From: CAVOKN01 sp963696505
Lineage (GTDB): Bacteria; Pseudomonadota; Gammaproteobacteria; Burkholderiales; Rhodocyclaceae
Reading direction: 5' to 3'
Assembly (NCBI GenBank): GCA_963696505.1
Contig: CAVOKN010000006.1
Span: 62,001-126,000, forward strand
Length of the DNA: 64,000 nucleotides
A program made the translations under genes and the position numbers. The number at the start of each line of letters is the position of its first letter. The first letter of the stretch is position 1. Under the pieces are notes generated by a model. That model had not been told where the DNA came from. It searched no databases and saw only the letters and a program-made list of their open reading frames with translations. Positions 34,103-42,932 of this stretch are shown one piece after another.

Positions 34103-34168
34103 GTCCGCGATCTCGACGTAGATGCGGAAGTCGGACAAAGGCTTGACTGTTGTGACATCCCAATACAT
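34103..34168 (-). pseudogene. N-terminal part of the IS-split DUF2442 gene
   Basis: ATG at 34168 opens MYWDVTTVKPLSDFRIYVEIAD, the DUF2442 N-terminus (VxxVKPLxDFRIxVEFxDG). A TAA created at the insertion-sequence junction follows directly (34100-34102). The remainder of the protein continues at 32769. Confidence 0.78.
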
Positions 34169-34203
34169 GGGCGCCTCAGAGAGGAGCGATCTCGTAGGGA
34201 TTC

Positions 34204-34439
34204 TCACTGCTGGCGGCGAGTTCCCAGTCCGCTAATCAGTTGGTCGCGATGCAGTTCTATCCAGGCCTGGATCAACCGAAGCTGCTTTCGGGGCAACCCG
34301 CTGGACAAAACATCGCCATCGCCGATCCCGATCGAAGCCTCAAACTCCGCGTACTTGGCATGGATGTGAAAACGATGGTGATGCCTTTGTCGAGGAGAAA
34401 CATACGAATAACGATGCCGTCGAACATCGCGATTGGCAT
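34204..34439 (-). pseudogene. DUF4160 gene with a frameshift
   Basis: The minus strand starts MPIAMFDGIVIRMFLLDKGIT in one frame (ATG at 34439) and continues in another as HHHRFHIHAKYAEFEASIGIGDGDVLSSGLPRKQLRLIQAWIELHRDQL..., the standard DUF4160 sequence (GIxIRMYxxDHxPPHIHVxYxxxxAxIxI...KLxLVxAWIELHRxEL). A one-base shift near 34375 breaks it. It precedes the DUF2442 remnant in the same direction, as in intact DUF4160-DUF2442 pairs. Confidence 0.8.
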
Positions 34440-34520
34440 TGCCACAACCCCGTTGGTTTTCCATCGTCCGCGAAGGACCTTGTAGTCGGAGAACTCGAAC
34501 CTGGTCCCTTTAGCGTGCTC

Positions 34521-35342
34521 TTACAGGGTCTGGTTGGAGCGTGGCGGCCGCTCGAACGTCGCCTTGGCGGCGGCGTAGAGCGCCCAGAGCAGTAGGACCG
34601 GGATGACCAACGTCTGCAGCAGAAAGATCACGATCAGATTGATGACCCGCTCGGTGATCTTCTCGGCAGTCTGCTTGAGCGCTTCGAGGCGGGCGCCGAC
34701 ATCGAGGCTGTTTTCAGTGAACCATTTCTTCAGGCGCTCGATCACGTTCCCATCCGCCAGCGGGACGGGCGCTTCGCGCTTCTCGATCTGCCCGGAGGCC
34801 AGTTCGATGGCCTGTTGGCTGGCGGCGTAGTCGGCGGCGAGGAACTTCTCGAACAGGAGATCGGTGCCGAGCGTAACGGCCGGTATGGCGAAGCGCACCA
34901 GTAGCAGGACGAGCAGCAGCCGCGCCAGCCAGGGCGGCGGCGCCTGCCCTTTTCGGCGCTGCCACGCCCAGAGGACGACGAGCAGGGTCAGCATCGCGGA
35001 GACGGGCCAGTAGCCGCCGACGCCGATCAGCACCTTCTGCACGCCGAAGGCGACGCTGGCGGCGAGCATGGCGCCGGAGAACTTTTCGACCAGGTCGTTC
35101 ACCGGGTCGAGCACCTGGCCCGGCGTTAAGACGACGCCGAAGACCATCTGGGCGGAGATTTCGGTGCCCTGCACTGCGGAGATCACGGCATTCAGGGCAC
35201 GCGCGCTAGCGAAGCTGACCAGCGACCGCTTGAGCCCAGCATCGACGCGTTCGGTGGCGGGCATGTCGAGCGGCGCGAACCAGGCGGCGAGGATCACTGC
35301 CATAGCGGACAACAGGAGGATGACTTGCCGGGCTTGCTGCAT
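34521..35342 (-). CDS. multi-pass membrane protein of unknown function
   Basis: A 273-residue protein with hydrophobic segments near 7-24, 85-100, 112-128, 138-160 and 235-262 (for example VILLLSAMAVILAAWFAPL, LLVVLWAWQ, WLARLLLVLLLVRFAIP and VINLIVIFLLQTLVIPVLLLWALYAA). Between the last two is a soluble stretch with an amphipathic helix, ERLKKWFTENSLDVGARLEALKQTAEKITERV. No catalytic motif was recognised. The gene is divergent from the sugar dehydrogenase remnant. Confidence 0.75.
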   Translation of the reverse strand: MQQARQVILLLSAMAVILAAWFAPLDMPATERVDAGLKRSLVSFASARALNAVISAVQGTEISAQMVFGVVLTPGQVLDPVNDLVEKFSGAMLAASVAFGVQKVLIGVGGYWPVSAMLTLLVVLWAWQRRKGQAPPPWLARLLLVLLLVRFAIPAVTLGTDLLFEKFLAADYAASQQAIELASGQIEKREAPVPLADGNVIERLKKWFTENSLDVGARLEALKQTAEKITERVINLIVIFLLQTLVIPVLLLWALYAAAKATFERPPRSNQTL

Positions 35343-35398
35343 GTTCTCGCCGGCCGGGGCCGCTGGAAGTTGGCGAAGGGTTGACTATTATCCACTTC

Positions 35399-35592
35399 AT
35401 GAGCCTGTGCCCATTCCTCCGCCCCTTCAGCCTGCTGGCTCTGCTTGGCGCCCTGCTGGCAACTGCCGCACAGGCGCATGTCACACCAGCGCTAGGCATC
35501 GCTTCGTGGTGAAGACCACCACGGCGGGACTGGAGCATCCATGGAGCCTCGCCTTCCTGCCCGACGGCCGCCTGCTGGTGACCGAGCGGCCG
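35399..35592 (+). pseudogene. N-terminal fragment of a PQQ-type sugar dehydrogenase
   Basis: ATG at 35399 opens MSLCPFLRPFSLLALLGALLATAAQAHVTPALG, a signal peptide. After a frameshift the next frame reads HRFVVKTTTAGLEHPWSLAFLPDGRLLVTERP, the start of the YliI/Asd-type soluble aldose dehydrogenase propeller (LxHPWSLAFLPDGRMLVTERPG). Homology stops at about 35592 and the rest of the gene, some 330 residues, is absent. It is a truncated and frameshifted relic, replaced downstream by the HicB-like gene. Confidence 0.75.
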
Positions 35593-35678
35593 GTACACAA
35601 GAGAGGCACAAAAGAGGGACAGGCCACAATCGCCTTGTCCCGGACCGAAGCGGTGGAAACCATTGCCAACGAATCGGG

Positions 35679-35891
35679 TCACGCCGCGACGTCGATGTAC
35701 TCAACCTGACTGGATGGCTGCGGAATTGCCACACCATCCTCGCGCATACCGTCCAGATGGAACTCGATGGCTTCCCTGATCTCTCTTTCAACCTCCGCAA
35801 CAGTGGCGCCGGTTGCGACACAGCCAGGCAGGTCCGGAACGTAGGCGGAGTAGTTGCCTTCGGCTTTTTCGATCACGATCGCGTAGTGCAC
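35679..35891 (-). CDS. solitary HicB-like antitoxin, second copy
   Basis: A 70-residue protein MHYAIVIEKAEGNYSAYVPDLPGCVATGATVAEVEREIREAIEFHLDGMREDGVAIPQPSSQVEYIDVAA. It is the complete one-domain HicB form, clearly related to the copy at 31181-31411 but not a recent exact duplicate. No HicA gene adjoins it. It lies 38 bp downstream of the small coiled-coil gene on the same strand. Confidence 0.87.
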   Translation of the reverse strand: MHYAIVIEKAEGNYSAYVPDLPGCVATGATVAEVEREIREAIEFHLDGMREDGVAIPQPSSQVEYIDVAA

Positions 35892-35929
35892 TTGGATGGC
35901 TCCTTGGCCGAGAGCAGCAAAATTTGACC

Positions 35930-36154
35930 TCAGGTTTCGACGATCTCCAGGCGCCGTTCGACCCGTTCGAGTCTGTCGCTGAAGCGATCGAGGCGGATCG
36001 ATTGCTCGGCGAGATACACGTGCAACTGAGCGACGTCGGTCTCCAGTCGCCCGAGGCGACTCTTGATTTCTCGGACGTCTTCGCGCATGTCCCTCTGACC
36101 GTCCAGGACCTTCTGCACCATTTGCATCAACAGATCAAGGCTCGCTTCAGCCAC
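35930..36154 (-). CDS. small coiled-coil protein
   Basis: A 74-residue protein, MAEASLDLLMQMVQKVLDGQRDMREDVREIKSRLGRLETDVAQLHVYLAEQSIRLDRFSDRLERVERRLEIVET, helical throughout with heptad spacing of Leu/Ile/Val. Proteins of this size and pattern are common next to toxin-antitoxin or unknown accessory genes; no enzymatic role is apparent. It lies upstream of the HicB-like gene in the same orientation. The 224 bp to its right hold only a repeat arm at 36350-36370. Confidence 0.7.
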   Translation of the reverse strand: MAEASLDLLMQMVQKVLDGQRDMREDVREIKSRLGRLETDVAQLHVYLAEQSIRLDRFSDRLERVERRLEIVET

Positions 36155-36349
36155 AACTCATCTCCTCGTGTCCCTCGTCGCGGTCATCTTCGCAGCTAGC
36201 GGCGGCGTTTGGCAAGCCGTCCCCGTGGGCTCGTTACCGGGAGATCGAATACCCGCTGCCAAACTCATCCACGGAGTTGCGGAAGGATCGGGGAATCGGA
36301 CGTGCGTCGCCCGTTTCGTGCATGGCGCCTTTCGCACCCAGATTGAAGC

Positions 36350-36370
36350 GGTGCGCACGGCGCACCCTAC
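36350..36370. repeat. GTAGGGTGCGCC-type repeat, single arm
   Basis: GGTGCGCACGGCGCACCCTAC is identical to the right arm of the palindrome at 42326-42346. It sits 8 bp past the 3' end of the alpha-2-macroglobulin gene. With the copy upstream of that gene, elements of this family bracket it. Confidence 0.7.
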
Positions 36371-36378
36371 CGGTTCAC

Positions 36379-39300
36379 TCACTTCCGTTCCACCTGAATC
36401 CTTCCACCCAGTCCCCGCGCCTGCACGCTGCGGTCGTACATGCCTTCGGCGTAGGTCGGCGGGACGCTGAAGCTGCCGGCGTTGGTGGCCTTGATCTTGT
36501 AGACGAAGAGCTGGGCGTCGCGGGTGACGGTGCCGTAGAGAACGACCCGGTCCTCGCGCACGTCGGCGTATTCCAGCGCCCAGGTGGACTTGGTGCCGCC
36601 TATGGGCGGGCGCCAGCGGGCGTCGGCCTCGCCCTCCTCGCCCCCCTCGCCGTCTTCCAGCGGCTGACTTTCGGCGGCGGTGCCGCCCTCAGGCGGCGCA
36701 GCGGGTGAATCGGGCACGACCTCGAAGCCGCCGGGCAGCAGGTTGACGATGGCGACGTTCTGCAGCGCCTTGTCCCGCAGGCCGCGAATGCGCAGGCGCA
36801 CTTCGATTTCCTCGCCCAGGCGCAGGCTCTTGAGCGGTTTGCCGCTGGCATCGACGTATTCCCGATGGATCTCTATCCCGTCCTTGATCTCCTTCTCGGG
36901 TAGCGCTCGGTCGAAGCCCGACTGCTCGACCATGGTGTAGGCTGGAAAATCGCTGCTGCTGGTGAAGCGCAGTTTCGCCGCCTCGGCCGAGAACGCCGCC
37001 TTGGGCATGATGCCCGCCGGCAGTTCCAGGGCGCGGGACTTGCCGTCGGCCAGGCTCTCGGCGATGCCGAACTTGCCTGCCGTGTCGTTGCCGGTGGCGC
37101 TGGCATAGGCGTCGAGCGCCAGCAGCGTGTAGGCCGACGACAGCGTGTTGTAGCTGCCCAGGCGCAGCGGCTTCACCAGCGCCTCCATGGCGGCGGCATC
37201 GAGGCGCTTCAACTCCCGCGGGAAGTGGCGCGCAATGAGATAGACAACTTGGGCGTCGCGCACCAGCTCATCGTAGTAGTCGGCGAAGCCCGTGCCCCGA
37301 GAGTCAGTGCCGCCGATGCGCAGGTCGCGCAGCAGGCCTTCGGCCAGCCGCTCCTGCTTCATCAACTGGTAGGCGCCGGCGAGGTAGGCGGCGGCGAGAT
37401 CCTGTTTCCACTCCTTGGCTTGGTCGGTTTCCAGCCGCTTCTGCAGCGCGGCGGCGTACTGGGACACGACCTGGCCCTGGCGCGCCAGCAGGTAGATGGC
37501 ATAGGCCTGGGCGCGGGCGCCGGCGAGTCCCGCGGCGATGGGGTCGCCGGGTTCCGCGGCGGCGAGCCCTTGCAGCCAGTTGCCGCTCGCTTCCAGCATG
37601 TCGGCGGGCACCGGGTGGCCGCGCTCCCGCGCTTCCAGCAGGAAGTGGTGGGCATAGACCGAGATCAGCGGCGTGACATTGGGGTTGCTGGCCCACAGGC
37701 CGAACGCTCCCTCGGCGTTCTGGCGGCTGCGCAGCATGGCGACGGTGCGCGCCACCGCCGTGCCAGACTGGCCGCGGGTGTAGCCGAACTCGGGCCGCGT
37801 CTGGAGGATCACCGCCGGCAGCGCCTGGCTCACGAGCTGTTCGGTGCAGCCGTAGGGGAAGCGGTCGAGGTAGGCGATGAGCCCGCGGCCCAGTAGCAGC
37901 GGCACGTGGGAGATGCCGGCCTGGAGCGTGCGGTGCTCGGCGAACATGCGGCGCGGCGTCGGCACCTCCTCGCTGCCGCCGGAGAAGCTGCCGAAAGCGA
38001 CGCCGGTGCGATAGGGCACCGCCGGCCGCACCGAAATCTCGGTGGCGTACTTCGCACCCTTGTTCTTGTGGCTGGCGGCGAAGCTGAGGCTTGCAGAGCC
38101 CAGCGTGTCCTTGGCCTTCAGCCTGAACACGGCCACGCCCTCGCCCAGTTCGTCCACCTTGAGTTCCTGGCTCGCGGCGCCCAGCACCTCGATCTGGGCC
38201 GAGGTCTTGAGACCCAGGCTGACGGGCGCCTGCTTGCCGGAGCCGGCGACATTGTTGGCCAGCCCCACGCTCACCTCGAACTCGTCGCCGGGCGCGACGG
38301 TGGTGGGCGCGTTGGGGCTGATGACGAAGTCGCCGCGCACCTGGGCCGTTTTCTCGAAAATGCCCACGGCATCGTCGGACACCGCCACCGCCATGATGCG
38401 CAGCGTGCCGTTGAAATAGTCCGGCAGGTTGTAGACGAGTTCCTTCTCCGTGGGGCCGACGTCGATGATGCCGGACCACCAGGCCACCGCCTTGTCGCGC
38501 TTGCGCTTGAAGGGGTTGAGGTGTTTGCCCAGCGCGCCGGCCGCGTCGCCGCCGGAGGCGGCGGCCTCGATCAGGCGCTTGAACTCGGGCAGGATCAGGT
38601 CGAGGATCTGCGAGCTGCGCACGTCCAGCGCCCGCTTCTGGAAGAAGTGGCCGAGTGGATCGGGCGAGGTGTAGCGCGCCACCTGGAGGATGCCCTCGTC
38701 CACCGCGAACAGCACCAGCCGAGCCGGTCTCTGGGTACTGACTTTCATGCGCAGCGGCTCGCCGGGCTTGGCGAGGTCCGGCGTCTTGACCGTGACCGGA
38801 TTGCGGCGCTTGTCCAGGCTCACCGAGAAGGGCGCCACGCCGTGGGACAGCGGGCTCATGAAGATTTCGGGCGAGTTCACGTCGCGCACGAAGGCCACCG
38901 ACACGTAGCCGTTACCCTCCAGCCCCTCGGGCAACTTGATCTTCTGCACCGTGTTGGTGGCGTCGGCCTTGAACCAGCGCCAGGCGTAGACCTTGTCGCG
39001 CTCGACGGTGATGAGGCCGCTGCCGGTATAGGGCGCGCGGATCTGGAGTTCGATCTCCTCGCCCGGCGCGTAGTCGGTCCTGGCGAGCTGGATCTGAAGT
39101 TCGGCGTTGCGCTCCAGCGAGCGCGTGAGGTTGGCGTGGCCGGCCACCGAGTATTCGATGCGGTTGAGCTCCAGCCCGCCCGCGTCGCTGATGACCAGCG
39201 CGTAGTCGCCGGGCTGCGCCGCGGGCAGCGCAAGCTTCGTTCCTTCCTTCGGTATGGCGAGCGGCTTGTCGGAAAGCTTGACCTCCTTGCGCTTCGATTC

Positions 39301-42243
39301 GTACTTGTAGGCGCCGCTCTCCTGCTTGGTGAGCACCGAGACGAACCTGCGCTCGACATGGCTCAGTGTCAGCTTGTCGGCGGTGGTCTTCTTCGCCTGC
39401 GGGTCGATGGCGATCACATCGACACTGCGCTTCGCGTCCTTGTTCACGTAGCGCAGGTCGCCGTCGGGCTTGAAGCCCACCAGGAAAGGCAGGTTGGAGA
39501 CGAGCTGCGCCCGCTCCGCGGTGACGCCGCGCCCGCCCTCGGCCTCGAAGCCCTGGGCGACGACATGCACGCGGTAGGTGGCGCGGGCGAAACGCTGCAG
39601 GCGCAGGTCGAGTTCGGCCTCGCCGGCTTCGTTGGTCGTCGTCTCCGCCAGGGTTTCCGTGACGCCTTCCTTGGCGCGCTGCGGGTCGTGGAAGCTGAAA
39701 TCCTTCCAGGCGCTGAAGGCGGGATAGGCCGGCTGCAGCGTCATGGTGGCGCGCACTTTCCGATTGGCGGCCGGGGTGCCGAACAGGTTCTGCAGGCTGA
39801 CGCGCGCCTTGAGCCCGTCGGGTGACACCCAGCCCTCCGGCGACTCGGCGGTGAAGCGCGCGTTCATCTTGAGCCTATCCGGCTGGAACTCCTGCACCTT
39901 GATGTCCAGCGATCCGATCATGCTCTCCGGATAGCCGTCCTTGACGATATGCAGATTGGCGGTCCAGGTGCCGGTGGGAGAGGTTTCCTCGGTGGCGAAG
40001 GCGGTTTCGAGGAAGCCGCCCGCGGGCAGCTTGATCTTCTCGCGCTTCACGGTGAGGCCGCGGGCATCGTTGACGATCAGCTCCAGCGGCACGCCGGCGA
40101 GCTTGGGCGACCAGTCGGCGCTCTTGACGATCATGCCTATCCTGAACTCCTCGCCCGGGCGGTAGATGCCGCGGTCGGAGAACAGATAGGCCTGGAGCTT
40201 GTCCGCCTGCACGGCGTTGGATACGCCACCGACATCAAAGCGCGACAGGTCGAGCATGCGGTCGCCGCGCTGCATCGGCAGGAAGGACAGGTCGCCGCCC
40301 TTCTTCGCCACATAGAGCACGGGCTGCTGCTCGCGGGTGAAGTCCTTGAGGCTGGGGAAGCGCACGTGGCCTTCGGCGTCGGTCTCCAATGCCAGCACCG
40401 GCAAGCCGTTGCGGCCGAGAATCTCCACCCGGACGCCCGCCAGCGGCGCGCCGCTGGCGATGGACTGCACAAACACGTCCTGGCTGCCGTCCACCGCCTG
40501 CTTCGCCAGCAGGCCGAGGTCGGTGACCAGGATCAGGCGCTGGTCGGGTTGGTCCACGACGCGCTTGTTCACCGGATCCCAGGCCTGGGCCTTCACCATG
40601 AACAGGCCGCGCCGGTTCTCCGGCGATTCCTTGAGATAGCGCGCCACGTCGAAGGCGTGGTACTGGGCCTTGCCCGGCGCGAGCGGCGGCAGATCTGCCA
40701 CCTCGGTAAAGCGCTCGCTCAGGTTGTCGAAGTTGAAGTTGTAGTTCAGGAAGTCCGGCTTGCCGAAGCTGCCGCCGGACTGGCTCACCAGATGCTGGAT
40801 CTGCCCCGGCAGCAGGCGCCCGATCTCAAACTGCACCGCCTGCACGTCCCGCGCCAGGATTGCCACCTTCTGCTCGCCGGAGAGCGAGAGCAGCGAGCCG
40901 GAATGCAGGATGCGTACCTCCTTCGGGAACGGCGGCACGCGGATGATGCGGTCGAAGGTCTCGCCCAGCATATAGCCGCCGAAAGACTTGACCCCCTTGC
41001 TCACCCGCAGGTAGAGGTAGCGGCCGACCTCCGCCTCGTATCGGAAGCTGTGGAGGGTGGTGAATTCGCGCTCCGCCGGCACGGCCCGCAGCGTGAGACG
41101 TTCCGACTTGCCGAGCAGCGCCTCGCCCACCTGCTGCGGATCGCCCCAGTGCCAGGCTTGCTTCTGCTCCTCCATCGGCTTGTCCGGGTGATACAGCGGC
41201 AGCAGCCAGGCCGCGACGTTTTTGCCCAACTCGTTCTCGTGCACGGTGGCAGAGGATTCCAGCGCCAGCACCTGCTCGGGCTCGTAGCGCTCGTTGTTCA
41301 CCAGTATGGCTTTGGCATCGCTCACCTTGAGACTGAAGAGGCCCGGGATGCTCACCTGCTGGGTAACCGGCGCAGTCGTTCCTGGGCCGCCCTTGGCCGC
41401 GCGCACGCCGGCATCCACGGTGGCGGTGAGCGCGCTGTCTTTCTGCGGGATGGGAATCGGGTCGGAATGGACGAAACCGGTGAGCTTCTTCTTGTCGTAG
41501 GTGACGCTGAACTTGGTGGTCTCGCCGCCCAGGCCCAGCACGCCTTCCTTCTGCCCCTGCTGGCGCAGCACGATGCGCTTCTCGAACTCGGCGGGGTCGA
41601 CGGGATGGGAGAAGCCCACGGCGACGATCGCCTTCTTCAGCGTCGGATCCACCGGATCCTGGTAGAACTCGGCGCTCCTGATCGTCGCGACGAAGGGCGC
41701 CGTCTTGAACTCGAAGCCCCACTGCTCCAGCCGTACCGTCTGCGCCAGCACCGAGCGCTCCAGGCTCACGCCATAGGTCTGCCCCACCGGCCAGTCGTGT
41801 TTCGGCTCGAATACCAGCAGGGAATCTTCGGCCCAGGTCCATTTGCCCTCCACCGCGGGAGACACCGCGATGCCGGCACCGACCTCCTTGCCGATCGTCT
41901 CCAGCGGTGCGGCTGAGGCAGAGAACCGAATCTGCAGCGGTGCCGGGCGCGGGTTGTCGATCTCGTAGGGTGTGAGCGGCGGATCGGTCACCTGCAGCGT
42001 CACCAGGTCCGGCTTGGGCAACAGGCTGTAGCCGTACCAGGCGCCGCCGGCCACGGCGGCGAGTGCCGCGAAAGTCAGTCCCCAGCGCACGGCGCGACGT
42101 GGATTGGCGCGCGCCCAGGAAGCCGCCGCGGCCCCCTGCCGCCGCAACCAGACCGCCCAGGGCGGAGCCTGCCAGGCCAGCCGGCCGAAGACCAGGGCAA
42201 GCGAGTGGAGGATCGCCGCAGCGAAGGCGCCGATTCGGTTCAT
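36379..42243 (-). CDS. alpha-2-macroglobulin family protein (YfhM type)
   Basis: A 1954-residue envelope protein anchored by a single N-terminal membrane helix (WGLTFAALAAVAGGAWYGYSLL). It contains the MG domains with the YFSDRGIYRPGEEFRIGMIVKS and FERNAELQIQLARTDYAPGEE-type segments, and the thioester motif YGCTEQLVSQ with Cys1466. Bacterial A2M traps proteases in the periplasm by thioester capture, usually with PbpC repairing the wall; no pbpC gene adjoins here. The final residues, YAEGMYDRSVQARGLGGRIQVERK, match the family end. The 3' end is duplicated 4 kb away. Palindromic repeats flank the gene on both sides. Confidence 0.94.
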   Translation of the reverse strand: MNRIGAFAAAILHSLALVFGRLAWQAPPWAVWLRRQGAAAASWARANPRRAVRWGLTFAALAAVAGGAWYGYSLLPKPDLVTLQVTDPPLTPYEIDNPRPAPLQIRFSASAAPLETIGKEVGAGIAVSPAVEGKWTWAEDSLLVFEPKHDWPVGQTYGVSLERSVLAQTVRLEQWGFEFKTAPFVATIRSAEFYQDPVDPTLKKAIVAVGFSHPVDPAEFEKRIVLRQQGQKEGVLGLGGETTKFSVTYDKKKLTGFVHSDPIPIPQKDSALTATVDAGVRAAKGGPGTTAPVTQQVSIPGLFSLKVSDAKAILVNNERYEPEQVLALESSATVHENELGKNVAAWLLPLYHPDKPMEEQKQAWHWGDPQQVGEALLGKSERLTLRAVPAEREFTTLHSFRYEAEVGRYLYLRVSKGVKSFGGYMLGETFDRIIRVPPFPKEVRILHSGSLLSLSGEQKVAILARDVQAVQFEIGRLLPGQIQHLVSQSGGSFGKPDFLNYNFNFDNLSERFTEVADLPPLAPGKAQYHAFDVARYLKESPENRRGLFMVKAQAWDPVNKRVVDQPDQRLILVTDLGLLAKQAVDGSQDVFVQSIASGAPLAGVRVEILGRNGLPVLALETDAEGHVRFPSLKDFTREQQPVLYVAKKGGDLSFLPMQRGDRMLDLSRFDVGGVSNAVQADKLQAYLFSDRGIYRPGEEFRIGMIVKSADWSPKLAGVPLELIVNDARGLTVKREKIKLPAGGFLETAFATEETSPTGTWTANLHIVKDGYPESMIGSLDIKVQEFQPDRLKMNARFTAESPEGWVSPDGLKARVSLQNLFGTPAANRKVRATMTLQPAYPAFSAWKDFSFHDPQRAKEGVTETLAETTTNEAGEAELDLRLQRFARATYRVHVVAQGFEAEGGRGVTAERAQLVSNLPFLVGFKPDGDLRYVNKDAKRSVDVIAIDPQAKKTTADKLTLSHVERRFVSVLTKQESGAYKYESKRKEVKLSDKPLAIPKEGTKLALPAAQPGDYALVISDAGGLELNRIEYSVAGHANLTRSLERNAELQIQLARTDYAPGEEIELQIRAPYTGSGLITVERDKVYAWRWFKADATNTVQKIKLPEGLEGNGYVSVAFVRDVNSPEIFMSPLSHGVAPFSVSLDKRRNPVTVKTPDLAKPGEPLRMKVSTQRPARLVLFAVDEGILQVARYTSPDPLGHFFQKRALDVRSSQILDLILPEFKRLIEAAASGGDAAGALGKHLNPFKRKRDKAVAWWSGIIDVGPTEKELVYNLPDYFNGTLRIMAVAVSDDAVGIFEKTAQVRGDFVISPNAPTTVAPGDEFEVSVGLANNVAGSGKQAPVSLGLKTSAQIEVLGAASQELKVDELGEGVAVFRLKAKDTLGSASLSFAASHKNKGAKYATEISVRPAVPYRTGVAFGSFSGGSEEVPTPRRMFAEHRTLQAGISHVPLLLGRGLIAYLDRFPYGCTEQLVSQALPAVILQTRPEFGYTRGQSGTAVARTVAMLRSRQNAEGAFGLWASNPNVTPLISVYAHHFLLEARERGHPVPADMLEASGNWLQGLAAAEPGDPIAAGLAGARAQAYAIYLLARQGQVVSQYAAALQKRLETDQAKEWKQDLAAAYLAGAYQLMKQERLAEGLLRDLRIGGTDSRGTGFADYYDELVRDAQVVYLIARHFPRELKRLDAAAMEALVKPLRLGSYNTLSSAYTLLALDAYASATGNDTAGKFGIAESLADGKSRALELPAGIMPKAAFSAEAAKLRFTSSSDFPAYTMVEQSGFDRALPEKEIKDGIEIHREYVDASGKPLKSLRLGEEIEVRLRIRGLRDKALQNVAIVNLLPGGFEVVPDSPAAPPEGGTAAESQPLEDGEGGEEGEADARWRPPIGGTKSTWALEYADVREDRVVLYGTVTRDAQLFVYKIKATNAGSFSVPPTYAEGMYDRSVQARGLGGRIQVERK

Positions 42244-42290
42244 TGTGGTGGCCGCCGGAATGGGAACTGGCGGATTATGACATCAGCCGA

Positions 42291-42346
42291 GTAGGGTGCG
42301 CCGTGCGCACCATCGGGCATGAGTCGGTGCGCACGGCGCACCCTAC
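42291..42346. repeat. 21-bp perfect inverted repeat, GTAGGGTGCGCC family
   Basis: GTAGGGTGCGCCGTGCGCACC (42291-42311) is repeated exactly inverted at 42326-42346 around a 14-base loop. It lies between the alpha-2-macroglobulin and bcp genes. Shorter relatives occur at 36350-36370, 45208-45232 and 28321-28333, so this is a dispersed REP-like family. Confidence 0.8.
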
Positions 42347-42445
42347 AACACCGCGATTACGCCGCCGCGGCCCTGCTGCTAGAATCCGACGCGCTCCGGC
42401 CCTGAATCCCGGGCACGTTCCCTCGTTCCTCCAGCTTAGGATCCC

Positions 42446-42901
42446 ATGCTCAACCAGCCCGTTGACGACTTCGAGCTTCCCGCTACCGGCATCAGCCCCT
42501 TCCGCCTCTGCGCCGCCCGTGGCCATTCGTTGGTCATCTACTTCTACCCCAAGGACAACACCCCCGGCTGCACCACCGAGGCGCAGCAGTTCCGCGACCT
42601 GCACGACCAGTTCAGACAGGCCGGCGCCGAGGTGCTGGGCCTATCCCGCGATTCGCTCAAATCCCACCAGGGATTCAAGGCGAACCTGGACCTGCCCTTC
42701 GAGCTGCTGTCCGACGCGGAGGAAAAGGTCTGCCAGCAGTTCGGCGTCATCAAGATGAAGAACATGTACGGCAAGCAGGTGCGCGGCATCGAACGAAGCA
42801 CTTTCGTCATCGACGCCGAGGGCGTGCTGCGCGCCGAGTGGCGCGGCGTGAAAGTGCCGAACCACGCCCAGGAAGTGCTCGACTTCGTCCGTTCCCTCTG
42901 A
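42446..42901 (+). CDS. bcp: peroxiredoxin Bcp/PrxQ
   Basis: A 151-residue thiol peroxidase that reduces hydroperoxides with thioredoxin. The peroxidatic site is YFYPKDNTPGCTTEAQQFRD. The usual resolving Cys five residues later is replaced (TTEAQQ), so this is the one-Cys-like or alternative-resolving form; another Cys occurs in EEKVCQQFGV. Other family motifs are LGLSRDSLKSHQGFKANLDLPFELLSD and GIERSTFVIDAEGVL. It is 31 bp upstream of the phoH gene in the same direction. Confidence 0.94.
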   Translation: MLNQPVDDFELPATGISPFRLCAARGHSLVIYFYPKDNTPGCTTEAQQFRDLHDQFRQAGAEVLGLSRDSLKSHQGFKANLDLPFELLSDAEEKVCQQFGVIKMKNMYGKQVRGIERSTFVIDAEGVLRAEWRGVKVPNHAQEVLDFVRSL

Positions 42902-42932
42902 CTGACTTGATCCTCAATCCTCGACCCTGAGC

